In this document: positions 27,742-36,224 of the stretch, piece after piece
Layout: the number at the start of each line of letters is the position of its first letter
Position numbering within the stretch: position 1 is the first letter of the stretch
DNA from: Planctomycetaceae bacterium
GTDB taxonomy: Bacteria; Planctomycetota; Planctomycetia; Pirellulales; Pirellulaceae
Assembly: GCA_002726515.1 (NCBI GenBank)
Contig: PBTE01000121.1
Span: forward strand, 1 to 52,920
Direction: 5' to 3'
Length of the DNA stretch: 52,920 nt
The notes under the pieces: generated by a model
What the model was told of the DNA's origin: nothing
What the model saw: the letters and a program-made list of their open reading frames with translations, nothing else
Database searches by the model: none
Translations under genes and position numbers: made by a program

Positions 27742-28290
27742 ATGTGGCTGACACGGAGGAAGGTTCTCATCAATTCTCATCCCCAACATGATTTACGTGT
27801 CCATATTCGTTGGATGATCCGGCGCGACATGCCGGAAGTTTTGAACATTGAATCATCCAGTTTTGAATTCCCCTGGTCGGAAGATGACTTTATTCGTTGT
27901 TTGAGACAGAGAAATTGCATCGGGATGGTTGCAGAATACGATCAGGAAGTCGTCGGGCTGATGATTTATGAACTGCATAAAACACGGTTACACATTCTGA
28001 ATTTTGCCGTAAGTTCAGCATATCGGCGTCTGGGTGTGGGAGCCCAAATGGTGCAAAAGCTGGTTGGCAAACTTTCTCCTCAACGCAGAACAAAAATTTT
28101 GCTGGAAGTGAGAGAAACCAATCTGTCAGCACAATTGTTTTTTCGAAATCTCGGTTTTCGCGCGACAAACGTACTTCGTGATTTTTATGAAGATACGACG
28201 GAGGATGCCTATCTGATGTCCTGTCGTTACGTATCGCAACCGACCGAAGAGTTTGTACCGCTGAACCGGATTAGCCACCTGGCTGGGTAA
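27742..28290 (+). CDS. GNAT acetyltransferase, RimI-like
   Basis: A protein of about 182 residues with the GNAT fold. The acetyl-CoA-binding loop is RRLGVGA at about residues 95-101, preceded by the NFAVSSAYR strand. The N-terminal IRRDMPEVLNIE and the FFRNLGFRAT stretch resemble RimI, the N-acetyltransferase of ribosomal protein S18. The start is uncertain: the ATG at 27742 was taken, while an ATG at 27814 gives a shorter protein beginning MIRRDM. GGAGGAAGG just after 27742 would fit a start further downstream, but no ATG, GTG or TTG follows it at a usual distance. It faces the phosphoesterase gene, 37 bases away. Confidence 0.82.
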   Translation: MWLTRRKVLINSHPQHDLRVHIRWMIRRDMPEVLNIESSSFEFPWSEDDFIRCLRQRNCIGMVAEYDQEVVGLMIYELHKTRLHILNFAVSSAYRRLGVGAQMVQKLVGKLSPQRRTKILLEVRETNLSAQLFFRNLGFRATNVLRDFYEDTTEDAYLMSCRYVSQPTEEFVPLNRISHLAG

Positions 28291-28327
28291 CGTGTGGCGA
28301 ATATCAGACATGCACAGCGACCAACGG

Positions 28328-28810
28328 TCACACGGTGAGGATCTGCACCTCGAGTTGAGGGAACTCGACGACGGCAACAGTGTGTTGGCGAGCCCGATAA
28401 AGTGCTCCGGGATTGAGGACCAGGGTGCTCCCCACGAATGTCTGCTGTGCAACGTGGGTATGCCCATGACAAAGTAAGTGCCATTTTCCGCTAGTGGATT
28501 CCGCCTGAAGAAGATGGGTGTCGTCTCCATGAATAAATGACAGCCTGCGACCTCGAATTTCGAGTTTTCCGAACCGTCCATGAAGGACTGCTCCAGCAGA
28601 TTGAATGGCATCGTTTAGTTGTTTTGTATCCCGGTCAACGTTCCCCAGCACATAGTGGGTGGGCCACTTGGAAAACACGCTTGGTATTCTGGCTGAGCCA
28701 ATGTCACCACAATGGATTATCTGTTCCACGCCGAGCGGTTCGAGTATTCGCACGGCCTTCATCGCAGAAGGGACGTGTCCGTGGGTATCACTAACAACCC
28801 CGATGAGCAT
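28328..28810 (-). CDS. Metallophosphoesterase, YfcE/MJ0936-like
   Basis: A 160-residue calcineurin-like phosphodiesterase. All metal-binding motifs are present: DTHGH (Asp8, His10), GDIGS (Asp36), GNVDRD (Asn57 and Asp59), a histidine in FIHGD (His94) and GHTH at 116-119. It is close in size to YfcE and MJ0936, small phosphodiesterases of unknown natural substrate. The frame is open 37 codons upstream, but the family N-terminus MLIGVVSDTHG fixes the start at 28810. Confidence 0.9.
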   Translation of the reverse strand: MLIGVVSDTHGHVPSAMKAVRILEPLGVEQIIHCGDIGSARIPSVFSKWPTHYVLGNVDRDTKQLNDAIQSAGAVLHGRFGKLEIRGRRLSFIHGDDTHLLQAESTSGKWHLLCHGHTHVAQQTFVGSTLVLNPGALYRARQHTVAVVEFPQLEVQILTV

Positions 28811-29150
28811 GGTAGTGTCGTCTCTCGGTGCTTTCACAGAAATGCCTTGTAAATCGACTTGGTAGCAGTCCTTCCCACTCCGTTTTTGTCTCCCGATGTA
28901 AAAAACACCTGGACTGGCCAATTACTTGATGACGGATGCCCATTTGGTCACGAACCAAACTGTATGCTTCACACTGCAGCGAAACGAAAGACACCGTGAA
29001 CGGCCAGCAGAACCGCGACGTTGATAGAATGACCGCCCGCGGGGTCGCCTTTTTGTCCTTCATCGGTTTTGAGGTGATTGTTTCTTCACTTGGTTAGAGT
29101 TGGTGAGTTTTGTTTTTCCTTGAAACATCTGATAGGTGTCTTGATTTCGA
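28811..29150. other. Divergent intergenic region
   Basis: Lies between the phosphoesterase (minus) and the acyltransferase (plus). A TAGAAT hexamer occurs on the plus strand near 29025, without a convincing -35 partner. No gene was seen. Confidence 0.4.
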
Positions 29151-29966
29151 ATGAATGCCGACTTCTACGCCTGGGTGCTGATTTCGTTGGTGGTCTTCAC
29201 CCTGTTGACCAGGCTGTTCTGGTGTATGCTCCGCACGCCCTACCCTCTGCTCCATTGGGTGTTTTATGAACTGTCCATGCTGATTGCACGTGTTCAATGG
29301 CGTTGTACCGTCATTCGACCGGCTCCTCTCTTGGAAGATCAAGGAGCGGTCATTGTCACCAACCACCGGACTTCGGTTGATCCGTTTTTCATACAAGTAG
29401 CCGTAGGAGCGCGTCGGGTCCATTGGATGGTTGCCAAAGAATATGTTTTGCATCCTGCTTTCCGGTGGTTTCTTGTGGCGACACAAGCGATTCCGACCAA
29501 TCGGTCAGGCATTGACACAGCGGCAACGAAGCAAGCGATCAGGTATGTAAAACAGGGCTCGTTAGTGGGAATGCTTCCCGAGGGACGAATCAACATGTCC
29601 GATCAATTCCTTTTGCCTGTTCGGCCAGGAGCAGCACTGATCGCTTTGCGCACTCGCGTACCGCTTGTTCCTTGTTACATCGAAGGGGCACCCTTTGACA
29701 AGTCGGCTCACAGCCCTTTCCTGATGCGAGCGCGTGTTCGCGTCCATTTCGGTGATCCAATCGATTTGTCCGAATGGTATGACGAAGAAAATGAGCAAGA
29801 GGTAGCGAATCGGACGACAATACTGGCAATGAAAGCAATTGCCAGACTGGCCGGGCAACCTGACTTTGAACCGACTCTCGCTGGCCGCCGCTGGAAACCT
29901 ACTCCCAAAGAGCTCGAAGAAGCCATGGAGGCCACCGATCGGCGCCGGGCCGAGCGGCGGTCTTGA
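29151..29966 (+). CDS. 1-acyl-sn-glycerol-3-phosphate acyltransferase-like (PlsC family)
   Basis: A 271-residue membrane-bound acyltransferase. A hydrophobic N-terminal segment (about 6-25) anchors it. The catalytic HxxxxD motif is NHRTSVDP (His72, Asp77) and the substrate-binding block is LPEGR (142-146). This family transfers an acyl group to lysophosphatidic acid in phospholipid synthesis, and some members act on other lipids. The C-terminal 45 residues are rich in Arg, Glu and Lys and extend past the family core. It stands alone. Confidence 0.88.
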   Translation: MNADFYAWVLISLVVFTLLTRLFWCMLRTPYPLLHWVFYELSMLIARVQWRCTVIRPAPLLEDQGAVIVTNHRTSVDPFFIQVAVGARRVHWMVAKEYVLHPAFRWFLVATQAIPTNRSGIDTAATKQAIRYVKQGSLVGMLPEGRINMSDQFLLPVRPGAALIALRTRVPLVPCYIEGAPFDKSAHSPFLMRARVRVHFGDPIDLSEWYDEENEQEVANRTTILAMKAIARLAGQPDFEPTLAGRRWKPTPKELEEAMEATDRRRAERRS

Positions 29967-30194
29967 ATGGTTTGAGAAATCGAGTTTTGTTGGGACAAAC
30001 CGATCGTGGCGAGGACTGCCTGGCCGCTCATTTCTACGGCGACCATCGGCATTTCAGGAGTTTGGATTTCCCGACAGACTTGTTCTTCTGGAACGTTGGT
30101 GATCGAAGCATCGACTCCGGTTCGGGACCTTGGACTACTTGGAAGCAGGGGGGGTCAAAAATTGGTCCCATTGCCAGCTACGACTTTTGCAAAG

Positions 30195-31325
30195 CTACTG
30201 TTTGTTGAGTCGCCGGTTTAGTGCCACCATCTTCAGCTGGAGTTGGTTTTTGACCTCCTCGACGTCAGCTCCTGAAGTGAAGATTGTTAACACGGGTTGT
30301 CCCTTGCCAATCCAGCTACCGACCATTGGAATGTCGGCCAGTTGAGGCCAGGTTCTGTCTTCCAGGTTGAGTTTCTGAACCCACTCCAGGAATGGACGGG
30401 TCATTACCAGAGGTTTCTCCGCATAGCAGATAGCTTTTCCATGCATCATTGAAGTATCTGGCCGGCACGGACTGACGTCACAATCCAAGCTGAACACGGA
30501 GGCATGTTGAGAGATAAGACCAGTCTGGCCGGCCCGTTCGAGAATTTCAACCGAGGCTGTGTAGCGCGGGTTGACTTCGATTGTCCAAACTTCGTTGTCT
30601 GTAATCACTGCGTCGACTCCAATTAGCCCACGCACTGCAAACACGGACTGAAGCGTCTCACCGATCCGCTCAAACTGTTTTTTGATTCTCCGTTCGAGCT
30701 GCACCGGACCGATGCTGCCCGTATAGGCAAACGCAGCAGCTCCGGCCCAATTGCACCCGATCAACTGGTAAGTGACGCCCAGCAGATGCACTGTTGTACA
30801 AGAGACGAGATAGACGGCAGAACAAGGACAGCCTTGAATTCGACTTTGATAGTAAAAATCCTTGTTTTCCCGATGATGGCTTCGCAGCGGTTCAATGTAC
30901 CGACCCGCTGCGGATTGGAAGGGTTTGCGCAGCCAGCCTTGTCGATGGGAAAGTTGCTCCAGGTGGATCACGACATCGGGGTACAGCAGGTCAGCATCCC
31001 GGAAGGCTTCCGCAATTCGGCGCGGATTCCGCACTTGACGGATTCGTTTTCCGGCATTCCCGTAGAGAGGTCTCTTGCGTGCAATCTCATCAATCAAGTC
31101 CGGATGATTTTCCAGAGCCCCCGTGTACATCCAGGGCCCCGCAGGCAGCTTTTCGACAGCCTCGGCAATTCCGTGGGGATAATCGGCGACCCGTGTTGCC
31201 GAGAAGAAACGCAGGAGGTCGGCGTCAGCAAACATGTCAACAGTGAAAGGTTCAAGTCCTGATCTTTGCGCCGAGAAGGCGGCAGCTCGAGTACTTGCCC
31301 CGGCGATAATGATCTTGCCGTTCAT
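30195..31325 (-). CDS. ATP-grasp family ligase, probably linked to H4MPT metabolism
   Basis: A 376-residue protein. The N-terminal pre-ATP-grasp domain begins KIIIAGASTRAAAFSAQRSG, followed by YTGALENHPDL; the ATP-grasp core contains IEVNPRYTASVE near residues 270-285, with the metal-binding Glu and Asn. The N-terminal pattern recalls the OrfY type (predicted carboligase related to biotin carboxylase), part of the gene set accompanying tetrahydromethanopterin C1 enzymes in methylotrophs and planctomycetes. That placement rests on memory of the family and on the nearby fae and mtdC-like genes, not on a search. The reaction, probably a carboxylate-amine ligation in cofactor synthesis, is inferred. 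An unusual Cys-rich stretch (QGCPCSAVYLVSC) lies in the middle. Confidence 0.75.
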   Translation of the reverse strand: MNGKIIIAGASTRAAAFSAQRSGLEPFTVDMFADADLLRFFSATRVADYPHGIAEAVEKLPAGPWMYTGALENHPDLIDEIARKRPLYGNAGKRIRQVRNPRRIAEAFRDADLLYPDVVIHLEQLSHRQGWLRKPFQSAAGRYIEPLRSHHRENKDFYYQSRIQGCPCSAVYLVSCTTVHLLGVTYQLIGCNWAGAAAFAYTGSIGPVQLERRIKKQFERIGETLQSVFAVRGLIGVDAVITDNEVWTIEVNPRYTASVEILERAGQTGLISQHASVFSLDCDVSPCRPDTSMMHGKAICYAEKPLVMTRPFLEWVQKLNLEDRTWPQLADIPMVGSWIGKGQPVLTIFTSGADVEEVKNQLQLKMVALNRRLNKQ

Positions 31326-31507
31326 ACGGGATCGAGAGCCTGCTGTGAGAAAGGCCAGGATTGAAATGCAGTTTTTTTAAAGAAAATCACGACGTTGCTG
31401 TCGCATGTAAGATATGTTTTGGATAGCCACTCGCGAGGCCCATCTTTTCTCCTATTATTTTTCGTCAGGTCGTTCTGGCCTCCCTTTATACCTCGTGGAG
31501 ACCCACC

Positions 31508-33259
31508 ATGCGAAGGCACACTCATTTTCCGCGCCCTTGTCGTAGTTCAACCCGAAAATCGCTTCACGCCCGACGTGGGAACGTTCTTGTACTTTCTGCG
31601 ATGCTGATGGTGATTTTGGTGGGCATGGTTGCGTTCGCTGTAGACACAGGTTTCATCTTTTCGATGCAAACGGAGTTACAACGCTCTGTGGATGCGGCGG
31701 CGTTGGCTGCTGCCGGGGGGCTCGTAGAGGGTGAAGAAGGAGCGAGTGAGAAAATGGCCGAGTATCTGTTGCGAAACCCCGTTGGAACAAACGGGGTCGC
31801 CCTTGACGAAGACCAGTTAGATGAACAGGTTGCTGCCTTTTTGTTGGAACACGAAGAAGACTTGGAAGTCACGTTTGGTAATTGGAATTCCGAATCAGGA
31901 CAGCTGGAACCCGCTTTCGAAAATCCGTCGGGTGTCAGCATCAGCATGCGTTATAACGACTTGCCACTTTTTTTTGCACCGATTTTGCACCACGAGAAAT
32001 TTCAAGTCGAGGCATCCGCGACAGCCATGTACCAACCCCGTGACATGGTTGTCGTGCTCGACCTCTCCGCTTCGATGAATGACGACAGTGAACTAACAGC
32101 GATTGCAAACCTTGGCCAGACAGCCGTTGAGTCCAACATCGAAGAGATGTGGGATGACTTGGGAAATGTTGTTTACGGAAATCTAACGTTTACCCCCAGT
32201 TACGTGACGATTCCAGGAAAAAAAATACCGGCTTCTGTGACCTGGCGGGGTAGTTCGGTTGAAATCACTGGGACTGATACGATTCAACAGGTCAAGCTTT
32301 ACTTCAGTCGCAACGGTTCAAAGCGGTACAGAGAATCATTTCACCCGAATTCGACGACCGGTACATTTTCTGGAAGCCGCTTCGATGGTTGGACCGTTTG
32401 TCAGGCACGAGTCAAGATCAAAGGTAAAACGGAACGATTTGATTTCTACGATAACGAAATCATTGCCCGGGGTTTGGGTCTGCATAAGGTTTCCTATCCC
32501 TATGCTAGTGGAAGTTGGGGCCAGTTCATTGAATTTTGTCGCGAATCATCTTCTTCCCATACGTCGTATTACGATCACCACGTCAAGGCAGCAGGTTATC
32601 GACACAAATTTGGAACGCTCCTGTTGATTGATTTTTGGAACCGTTTCAAAACGCAACACGTCCAACACGACTCATTGTGGATGTGTCGGCAACAACCCCT
32701 CACCGCGGTCAAAGAAGCGGTTGATGTGTTCGTCGATTATGTGGCGACTGCAAACACCGAGGATTACATTGGCTTGTCAGTCTACAATTCGGCTTCCGGA
32801 AATGGAACGCTGGAAAGCCACTTGACCGACGATTTTGAATCGATCAAAAGTATCGCGCGCCATCGCCAGGCAGGCCATTACCACAGCTGGACAAATATTG
32901 GTGCTGGCATGCAGAAGGCTCGCAAAGAACTGGAAAACAACTCGCGTGCAGGTACCTTCAAAATGATTGTGCTGATGACCGATGGCAACGCGAACTGGGT
33001 GAACGGTGGTGTCGACTCCGAAGGAGCCGACCAGTACGTACTGGATGAAGCGCAACTTTGTGCAGATGCGGGCTACCCGATCGTCACCATCAGTCTAGGA
33101 GCGAATGCGGATTCGTCCCTGATGGATGAAGTGGCAGAAATAAGCGGCGGTGTCCACTTTAGCGTTCCGGGTGGGCAGTCGGTCAGTGACTATACATCTG
33201 ACCTGTTGGAAGTGTTCCAGACAATCGCCGCCGCTCGACCGCTGAAGATCGTCCATTAG
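31508..33259 (+). CDS. TadG-like protein with von Willebrand factor A domain
   Basis: A 583-residue protein. After a basic N-terminus (about 1-25) comes a TadE/TadG-type membrane segment (RRGNVLVLSAMLMVILVGM and on, about 23-50) followed by DAAALAAAGGL, the classic TadG N-terminal pattern. A VWA domain spans roughly 175-575 with the MIDAS motif DLSASM at about 184-189 and LMTDGNAN at about 488-495; an insert of about 150 residues separates the first MIDAS strand from the rest. TadG-like proteins belong to Flp pilus or cell-surface assembly. GGAG upstream of the ATG is a fair ribosome-binding site. It is divergent from the ATP-grasp gene and ends in a clear terminator. Confidence 0.87.
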   Translation: MRRHTHFPRPCRSSTRKSLHARRGNVLVLSAMLMVILVGMVAFAVDTGFIFSMQTELQRSVDAAALAAAGGLVEGEEGASEKMAEYLLRNPVGTNGVALDEDQLDEQVAAFLLEHEEDLEVTFGNWNSESGQLEPAFENPSGVSISMRYNDLPLFFAPILHHEKFQVEASATAMYQPRDMVVVLDLSASMNDDSELTAIANLGQTAVESNIEEMWDDLGNVVYGNLTFTPSYVTIPGKKIPASVTWRGSSVEITGTDTIQQVKLYFSRNGSKRYRESFHPNSTTGTFSGSRFDGWTVCQARVKIKGKTERFDFYDNEIIARGLGLHKVSYPYASGSWGQFIEFCRESSSSHTSYYDHHVKAAGYRHKFGTLLLIDFWNRFKTQHVQHDSLWMCRQQPLTAVKEAVDVFVDYVATANTEDYIGLSVYNSASGNGTLESHLTDDFESIKSIARHRQAGHYHSWTNIGAGMQKARKELENNSRAGTFKMIVLMTDGNANWVNGGVDSEGADQYVLDEAQLCADAGYPIVTISLGANADSSLMDEVAEISGGVHFSVPGGQSVSDYTSDLLEVFQTIAAARPLKIVH

Positions 33260-33285
33260 AGTCCCCGACACCTGTCTCGATGACC

Positions 33286-33321
33286 GCGACCCCTGTGATC
33301 CCAGGGGTCGCTTCTTTTCTT
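33286..33321 (+). terminator. Intrinsic terminator after the TadG/VWA gene
   Basis: A perfect 10-bp stem (arms GCGACCCCTG and CAGGGGTCGC, 33286-33295 and 33302-33311) is followed by a T-rich run. It ends the VWA transcript 27 bases after the stop. Confidence 0.8.
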
Positions 33322-33467
33322 GGCCCGGCTACCCGTATCCTCCTAACTTCGCACCCGCTGTGGCCGGGACTCCCATACCGCTAGGGTATCCGGAAGATTA
33401 ATTCGCCGGAGGGTCCTTGTATTCGACAGGGCGTATGTTAATTTTCGGTTTTACGGTAATATGGTCA

Positions 33468-33503
33468 TTGTCTTTGATCCAGGATTTGTCTTTGATCCAG
33501 GAT
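33468..33503. repeat. 18-bp direct tandem duplication before fae
   Basis: TTGTCTTTGATCCAGGAT occurs twice, head to tail, at 33468-33485 and 33486-33503. It ends 38 bases before the fae ATG, so it is in the promoter or leader. Confidence 0.9.
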
Positions 33504-33506
33504 CAA
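33492..33506. promoter_or_regulatory. Perfect palindrome in the fae upstream region
   Basis: TTGATCCAGGATCAA has two 7-base arms around one base. It covers the end of the second copy of the 18-bp duplication; the first copy has only part of it. It has the size and symmetry of a dimeric repressor site. The regulator is unknown. Confidence 0.45.
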
Positions 33507-33541
33507 GATTGGCATTTCCCTAAAGCTACGGAGAATGTTGT

Positions 33542-34039
33542 ATGTCGATGTTTATTGGTGAAGCCCTGTCGGGCGACGGAAACGAAATCGCTCATATCGA
33601 CTTGTTGGTTGGCAGCAAGGACGGACCTGTCGGAACTGCTTTTGCCAACGCCTTGGCGCGTCAGAGCGAAGGACACTCTAACTTGTTGGCGGTCCTGACG
33701 CCCAATCTGGCGGTTAAACCATCCACGGTGATGGTGACCAAAGTAACGATCAAGGGAATGAAGCAGGCTGTCCAGATGTTTGGACCAGCTCAGGCTGCAG
33801 TGGCCAAGGCAGTGGCTGACTCCGTAGCTGACGGTGTAATCGCTAAAGATCAATGTGAGGATCTTGTGATCGTTTGTGGTGTGTTTATTCACCCAGCTGC
33901 TGAAGATGACAAAAAAATCTACGAATATAACTATGCGGCGACGAAGGATGCGATCGTCAACGCGATGGGCAGCAAACCCTCAGCCGACGAGATGGTCGCT
34001 GGCAAGGACGAAGCTGCACATCCTTTCCGCGGTTTTTAA
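33542..34039 (+). CDS. fae: Formaldehyde-activating enzyme
   Basis: A 165-residue protein, the family's usual length. Fae condenses formaldehyde with tetrahydromethanopterin to methylene-H4MPT, the entry step of the archaeal-type C1 oxidation pathway found in methylotrophs and planctomycetes. The match is clear: GEALSGDGNEIAHIDLL, with His18 at the position of the catalytic histidine of the Methylobacterium enzyme; TAFANALARQ; LLAVLTPNL; QMFGPAQAAVAKAV; VFIHPAA; and the C-terminal AAHPF. GGAG lies upstream of the ATG. It is flanked by terminators on both sides and appears monocistronic, with the next C1 gene (mtdC-like) 238 bases downstream. Confidence 0.97.
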   Translation: MSMFIGEALSGDGNEIAHIDLLVGSKDGPVGTAFANALARQSEGHSNLLAVLTPNLAVKPSTVMVTKVTIKGMKQAVQMFGPAQAAVAKAVADSVADGVIAKDQCEDLVIVCGVFIHPAAEDDKKIYEYNYAATKDAIVNAMGSKPSADEMVAGKDEAAHPFRGF

Positions 34040-34055
34040 TTCCCGGTTATGAAAA

Positions 34056-34082
34056 ACCCCTTCGGCTGAATGTCGGTGGGGT
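34056..34082 (-). terminator. Hairpin after fae, T-run on the minus strand
   Basis: An ACCCC/GGGGT stem with a partly paired inner part, preceded by an A-run on the plus strand, so the T-run is on the minus strand. It lies 17 bases after the fae stop and may act in both directions. Confidence 0.5.
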
Positions 34083-34106
34083 CCTCAGACCAGATGGTAT
34101 GTAGGT

Positions 34107-34145
34107 GACAGAAGGTTCTCGCGAGGGGACCTTCTGTCTTTTTTT
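34107..34145 (+). terminator. Strong intrinsic terminator after fae
   Basis: A perfect 10-bp stem (GACAGAAGGT with ACCTTCTGTC) is followed at once by seven Ts. It separates the fae transcript from the mtdC-like gene. Confidence 0.85.
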
Positions 34146-34276
34146 AGTTGCCTGGCCATCCCTGTCCGGTTGGAAAATTTTCCGGCTGAATCGCAGATCG
34201 ACTAGCGTTGCCATGGTTCTGGATTGCCTGTTCCAGGTCGTTGACCGACCGCCTCACATCACAAGATGGTCTCATT

Positions 34277-35179
34277 ATGACGACTCCCCAGAAGTCTTCC
34301 ACGGTTCGACCGCGCGTTCTTCTCCAATTGGATTCGGATCAGCACCCCAGCGTTTTCGATGCGGTTGTTGCCGTCGATTCGAAAGTGGACCATCTGCTGC
34401 GCCATGGTTCCGTGTCACCTGATCAGGTACAGGAAATGGTTCACGGAACTATCTTCACCCGTGGTCCTAAAGAGCTGATGAACACAGCCATTTTTGTCGG
34501 TGGTTCAGATGTCGTTCAAGGCGAAGCTTTGTTGCAAGCTGTACAACAGACGTTTTTTGGTCCCATGCGTGTTTCAGTCATGATGGATTCAAACGGTTCA
34601 AATACCACGGCCGCTGCCGCGGTTCTGGCTGCCGAACGGCACGTGAACCTCGGTGACTCCCGGGTAGCATTACTGGCAGGTACAGGTCCCGTGGGCCGTC
34701 GCGTGGCGTGGCTTCTGGCGTCTCAAGGAGCAGAAATTCAAGTAGGGTCTCGATCGCTTCGGCGCGCCCAGGAGGTGTGTGAAAGCGTTCGATTGAGATT
34801 TCCGGATTGTGTGGTGCTACCGGTGGAGACGGGCACGAATGATGCATTGGTGCAGGTGTTAGACGAAAGTGCAGTGGTGATCGCAGCTGGTTCACCGGCA
34901 ATACGTCTGCTACCGGAATCAGTGCGTCTCCAGGCGAAGCAACTACAGGTAGTGGTCGACTTGAACGCAGTGCCACCACAAGGAATCGAAGGGGTAGACG
35001 TTATGGACCAGGGTGTTGAACGGGATGGAATCGCCTGTTACGGGGCGATTGGAGTCGGGGCCTACAAAATGAAAATCCACAAAATCGCCATTGGGCGACT
35101 CTTCGAAAGAAACGATCTGGTATTGGATGCGGAAGAAATCTATGCGCTGGGTGCAGAAATACTCTCGTCAAACGCTTAG
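34277..35179 (+). CDS. mtdC: NAD(P)-dependent methylene-H4MPT dehydrogenase, MtdC-like
   Basis: A 300-residue protein. The N-terminal part (LQLDSDQHPSVFDAVVAVDSKVD) and the ring-binding region (GTIFTRGPKELMNTAIFVGG) fit the MtdB/MtdC methylene-tetrahydromethanopterin dehydrogenases. A Rossmann motif GTGPVGRRVA lies at about 134-143, and GAIGVGAYKMKIHK lies near the C-terminus. It would oxidise the methylene-H4MPT made by Fae, which supports the assignment. MtdC is the planctomycete branch of this family; choosing C over A or B rests on the host lineage, not on a diagnostic residue. The ATG at 34277 was preferred over an upstream start at 34208. The last 12 bases overlap the zinc-ribbon gene on the other strand. 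Confidence 0.88.
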   Translation: MTTPQKSSTVRPRVLLQLDSDQHPSVFDAVVAVDSKVDHLLRHGSVSPDQVQEMVHGTIFTRGPKELMNTAIFVGGSDVVQGEALLQAVQQTFFGPMRVSVMMDSNGSNTTAAAAVLAAERHVNLGDSRVALLAGTGPVGRRVAWLLASQGAEIQVGSRSLRRAQEVCESVRLRFPDCVVLPVETGTNDALVQVLDESAVVIAAGSPAIRLLPESVRLQAKQLQVVVDLNAVPPQGIEGVDVMDQGVERDGIACYGAIGVGAYKMKIHKIAIGRLFERNDLVLDAEEIYALGAEILSSNA

Positions 35180-35689
35180 CTTGGCCAGAACGAAAGTTGT
35201 TACCAGCAGGATCAGAGTGCATATCAGCCACATTATCAGGTTTTTCCAAAAACGAGGGTTCTTCGCCGGTTGGCGTGATCGTGGTTGAAACTCCCTCCGG
35301 ATTCTGTTGTCTGTTTCTCGAGTTGAACTGACGACCAATTCTCTTTCGTTGGTGGGTTGCTGTGCTGGAAAAAGATCGCCGGGTTCTGGTCGGTCAGGTA
35401 ATCTGACGGAATCGGATGGTGGTGCTTCATCCGTGGCTCTTGGAGGCAAAAGACTTTCAACGGTCCGCCTGGATCGTCGGTGTTTTGGGAGACGAGCAGA
35501 AGGTGGAGTGCTGGGGTCTTGTTTGTCGCCCTGGGAATCAACGGTTTGATCGTTTTGGAGATTTTCCAAATGGGCGGGAACGGTCACAACATTCATGCAA
35601 TTCGGACAGCGCACCTGCTGTCCCTGGTACGACGAATTAGCCCGGAACCCCAGGGAACAGGTGGGGCAGGAGACGGTGATCACGGACAT
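35168..35689 (-). CDS. MJ0042-type zinc-ribbon protein with C-terminal membrane segment
   Basis: A 173-residue protein. The N-terminal zinc ribbon has two CxxC pairs (Cys8/Cys11 and Cys28/Cys31) in the MJ0042 pattern, common in planctomycetes. A long disordered Pro/Ser/Arg-rich stretch (about 45-145) follows, then one membrane helix near the end (about 150-170), so the ribbon would face the cytoplasm on a membrane tail. An ATG five codons upstream (35704) is also possible. It is convergent with the mtdC-like gene and overlaps it by 12 bases. Confidence 0.8.
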   Translation of the reverse strand: MSVITVSCPTCSLGFRANSSYQGQQVRCPNCMNVVTVPAHLENLQNDQTVDSQGDKQDPSTPPSARLPKHRRSRRTVESLLPPRATDEAPPSDSVRLPDRPEPGDLFPAQQPTNERELVVSSTRETDNRIRREFQPRSRQPAKNPRFWKNLIMWLICTLILLVTTFVLAKLSV

Positions 35690-36224
35690 CGTGTGCTTCC
35701 TCACTTTCCGGGTGCCCTGGATTAACGATCGTCAGCTGATGCTGGACCAAGCACAACAGCCATATTTTTCGTCCTTGTTTGTCCCACACTCAAAGTAAAA
35801 GTTTATCCTAGAAGGGCTTGTACCAACGAGCCATGAAAGGGTTTCAGAACGGGCAGAAGAACTGCATACGACACTTGGCCGGATGAGGGAAATACCGGCG
35901 CAAGGTGGTTGAAAAATTTGTTTGGTTGCGTTGATACCATGCGCACCGACTGCCTTGTAGCGTTACCGGACAACGATGAAGTCCTGCCTCCTCCGACCCG
36001 AATCAAGAATTTTACCCGGATCATTGACCTGAAATATTTTCGGGATGCACCTTCGACGAGAGAACCACTGGTTTGCTGTCAATCTGCGTCAGGCCGGAGT
36101 GAAGTGAGTGGCGGGTGCGCGACCGACAGGAAATACATGTTCCGCTAAGGATCAACGTGCGGCTGATGAGAGATTAACGGCCCGGAGATAAAGATCAATC
36201 CCAGTGCTTGATTTTGTTTTCAGG
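35690..36224. other. Intergenic region downstream of the Bam operon
   Basis: Lies between the end of the barrel gene and the start of the zinc-ribbon gene, both minus. It should carry the zinc-ribbon promoter. Short open frames on both strands show no recognisable protein, and no strong terminator was seen. Confidence 0.4.
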
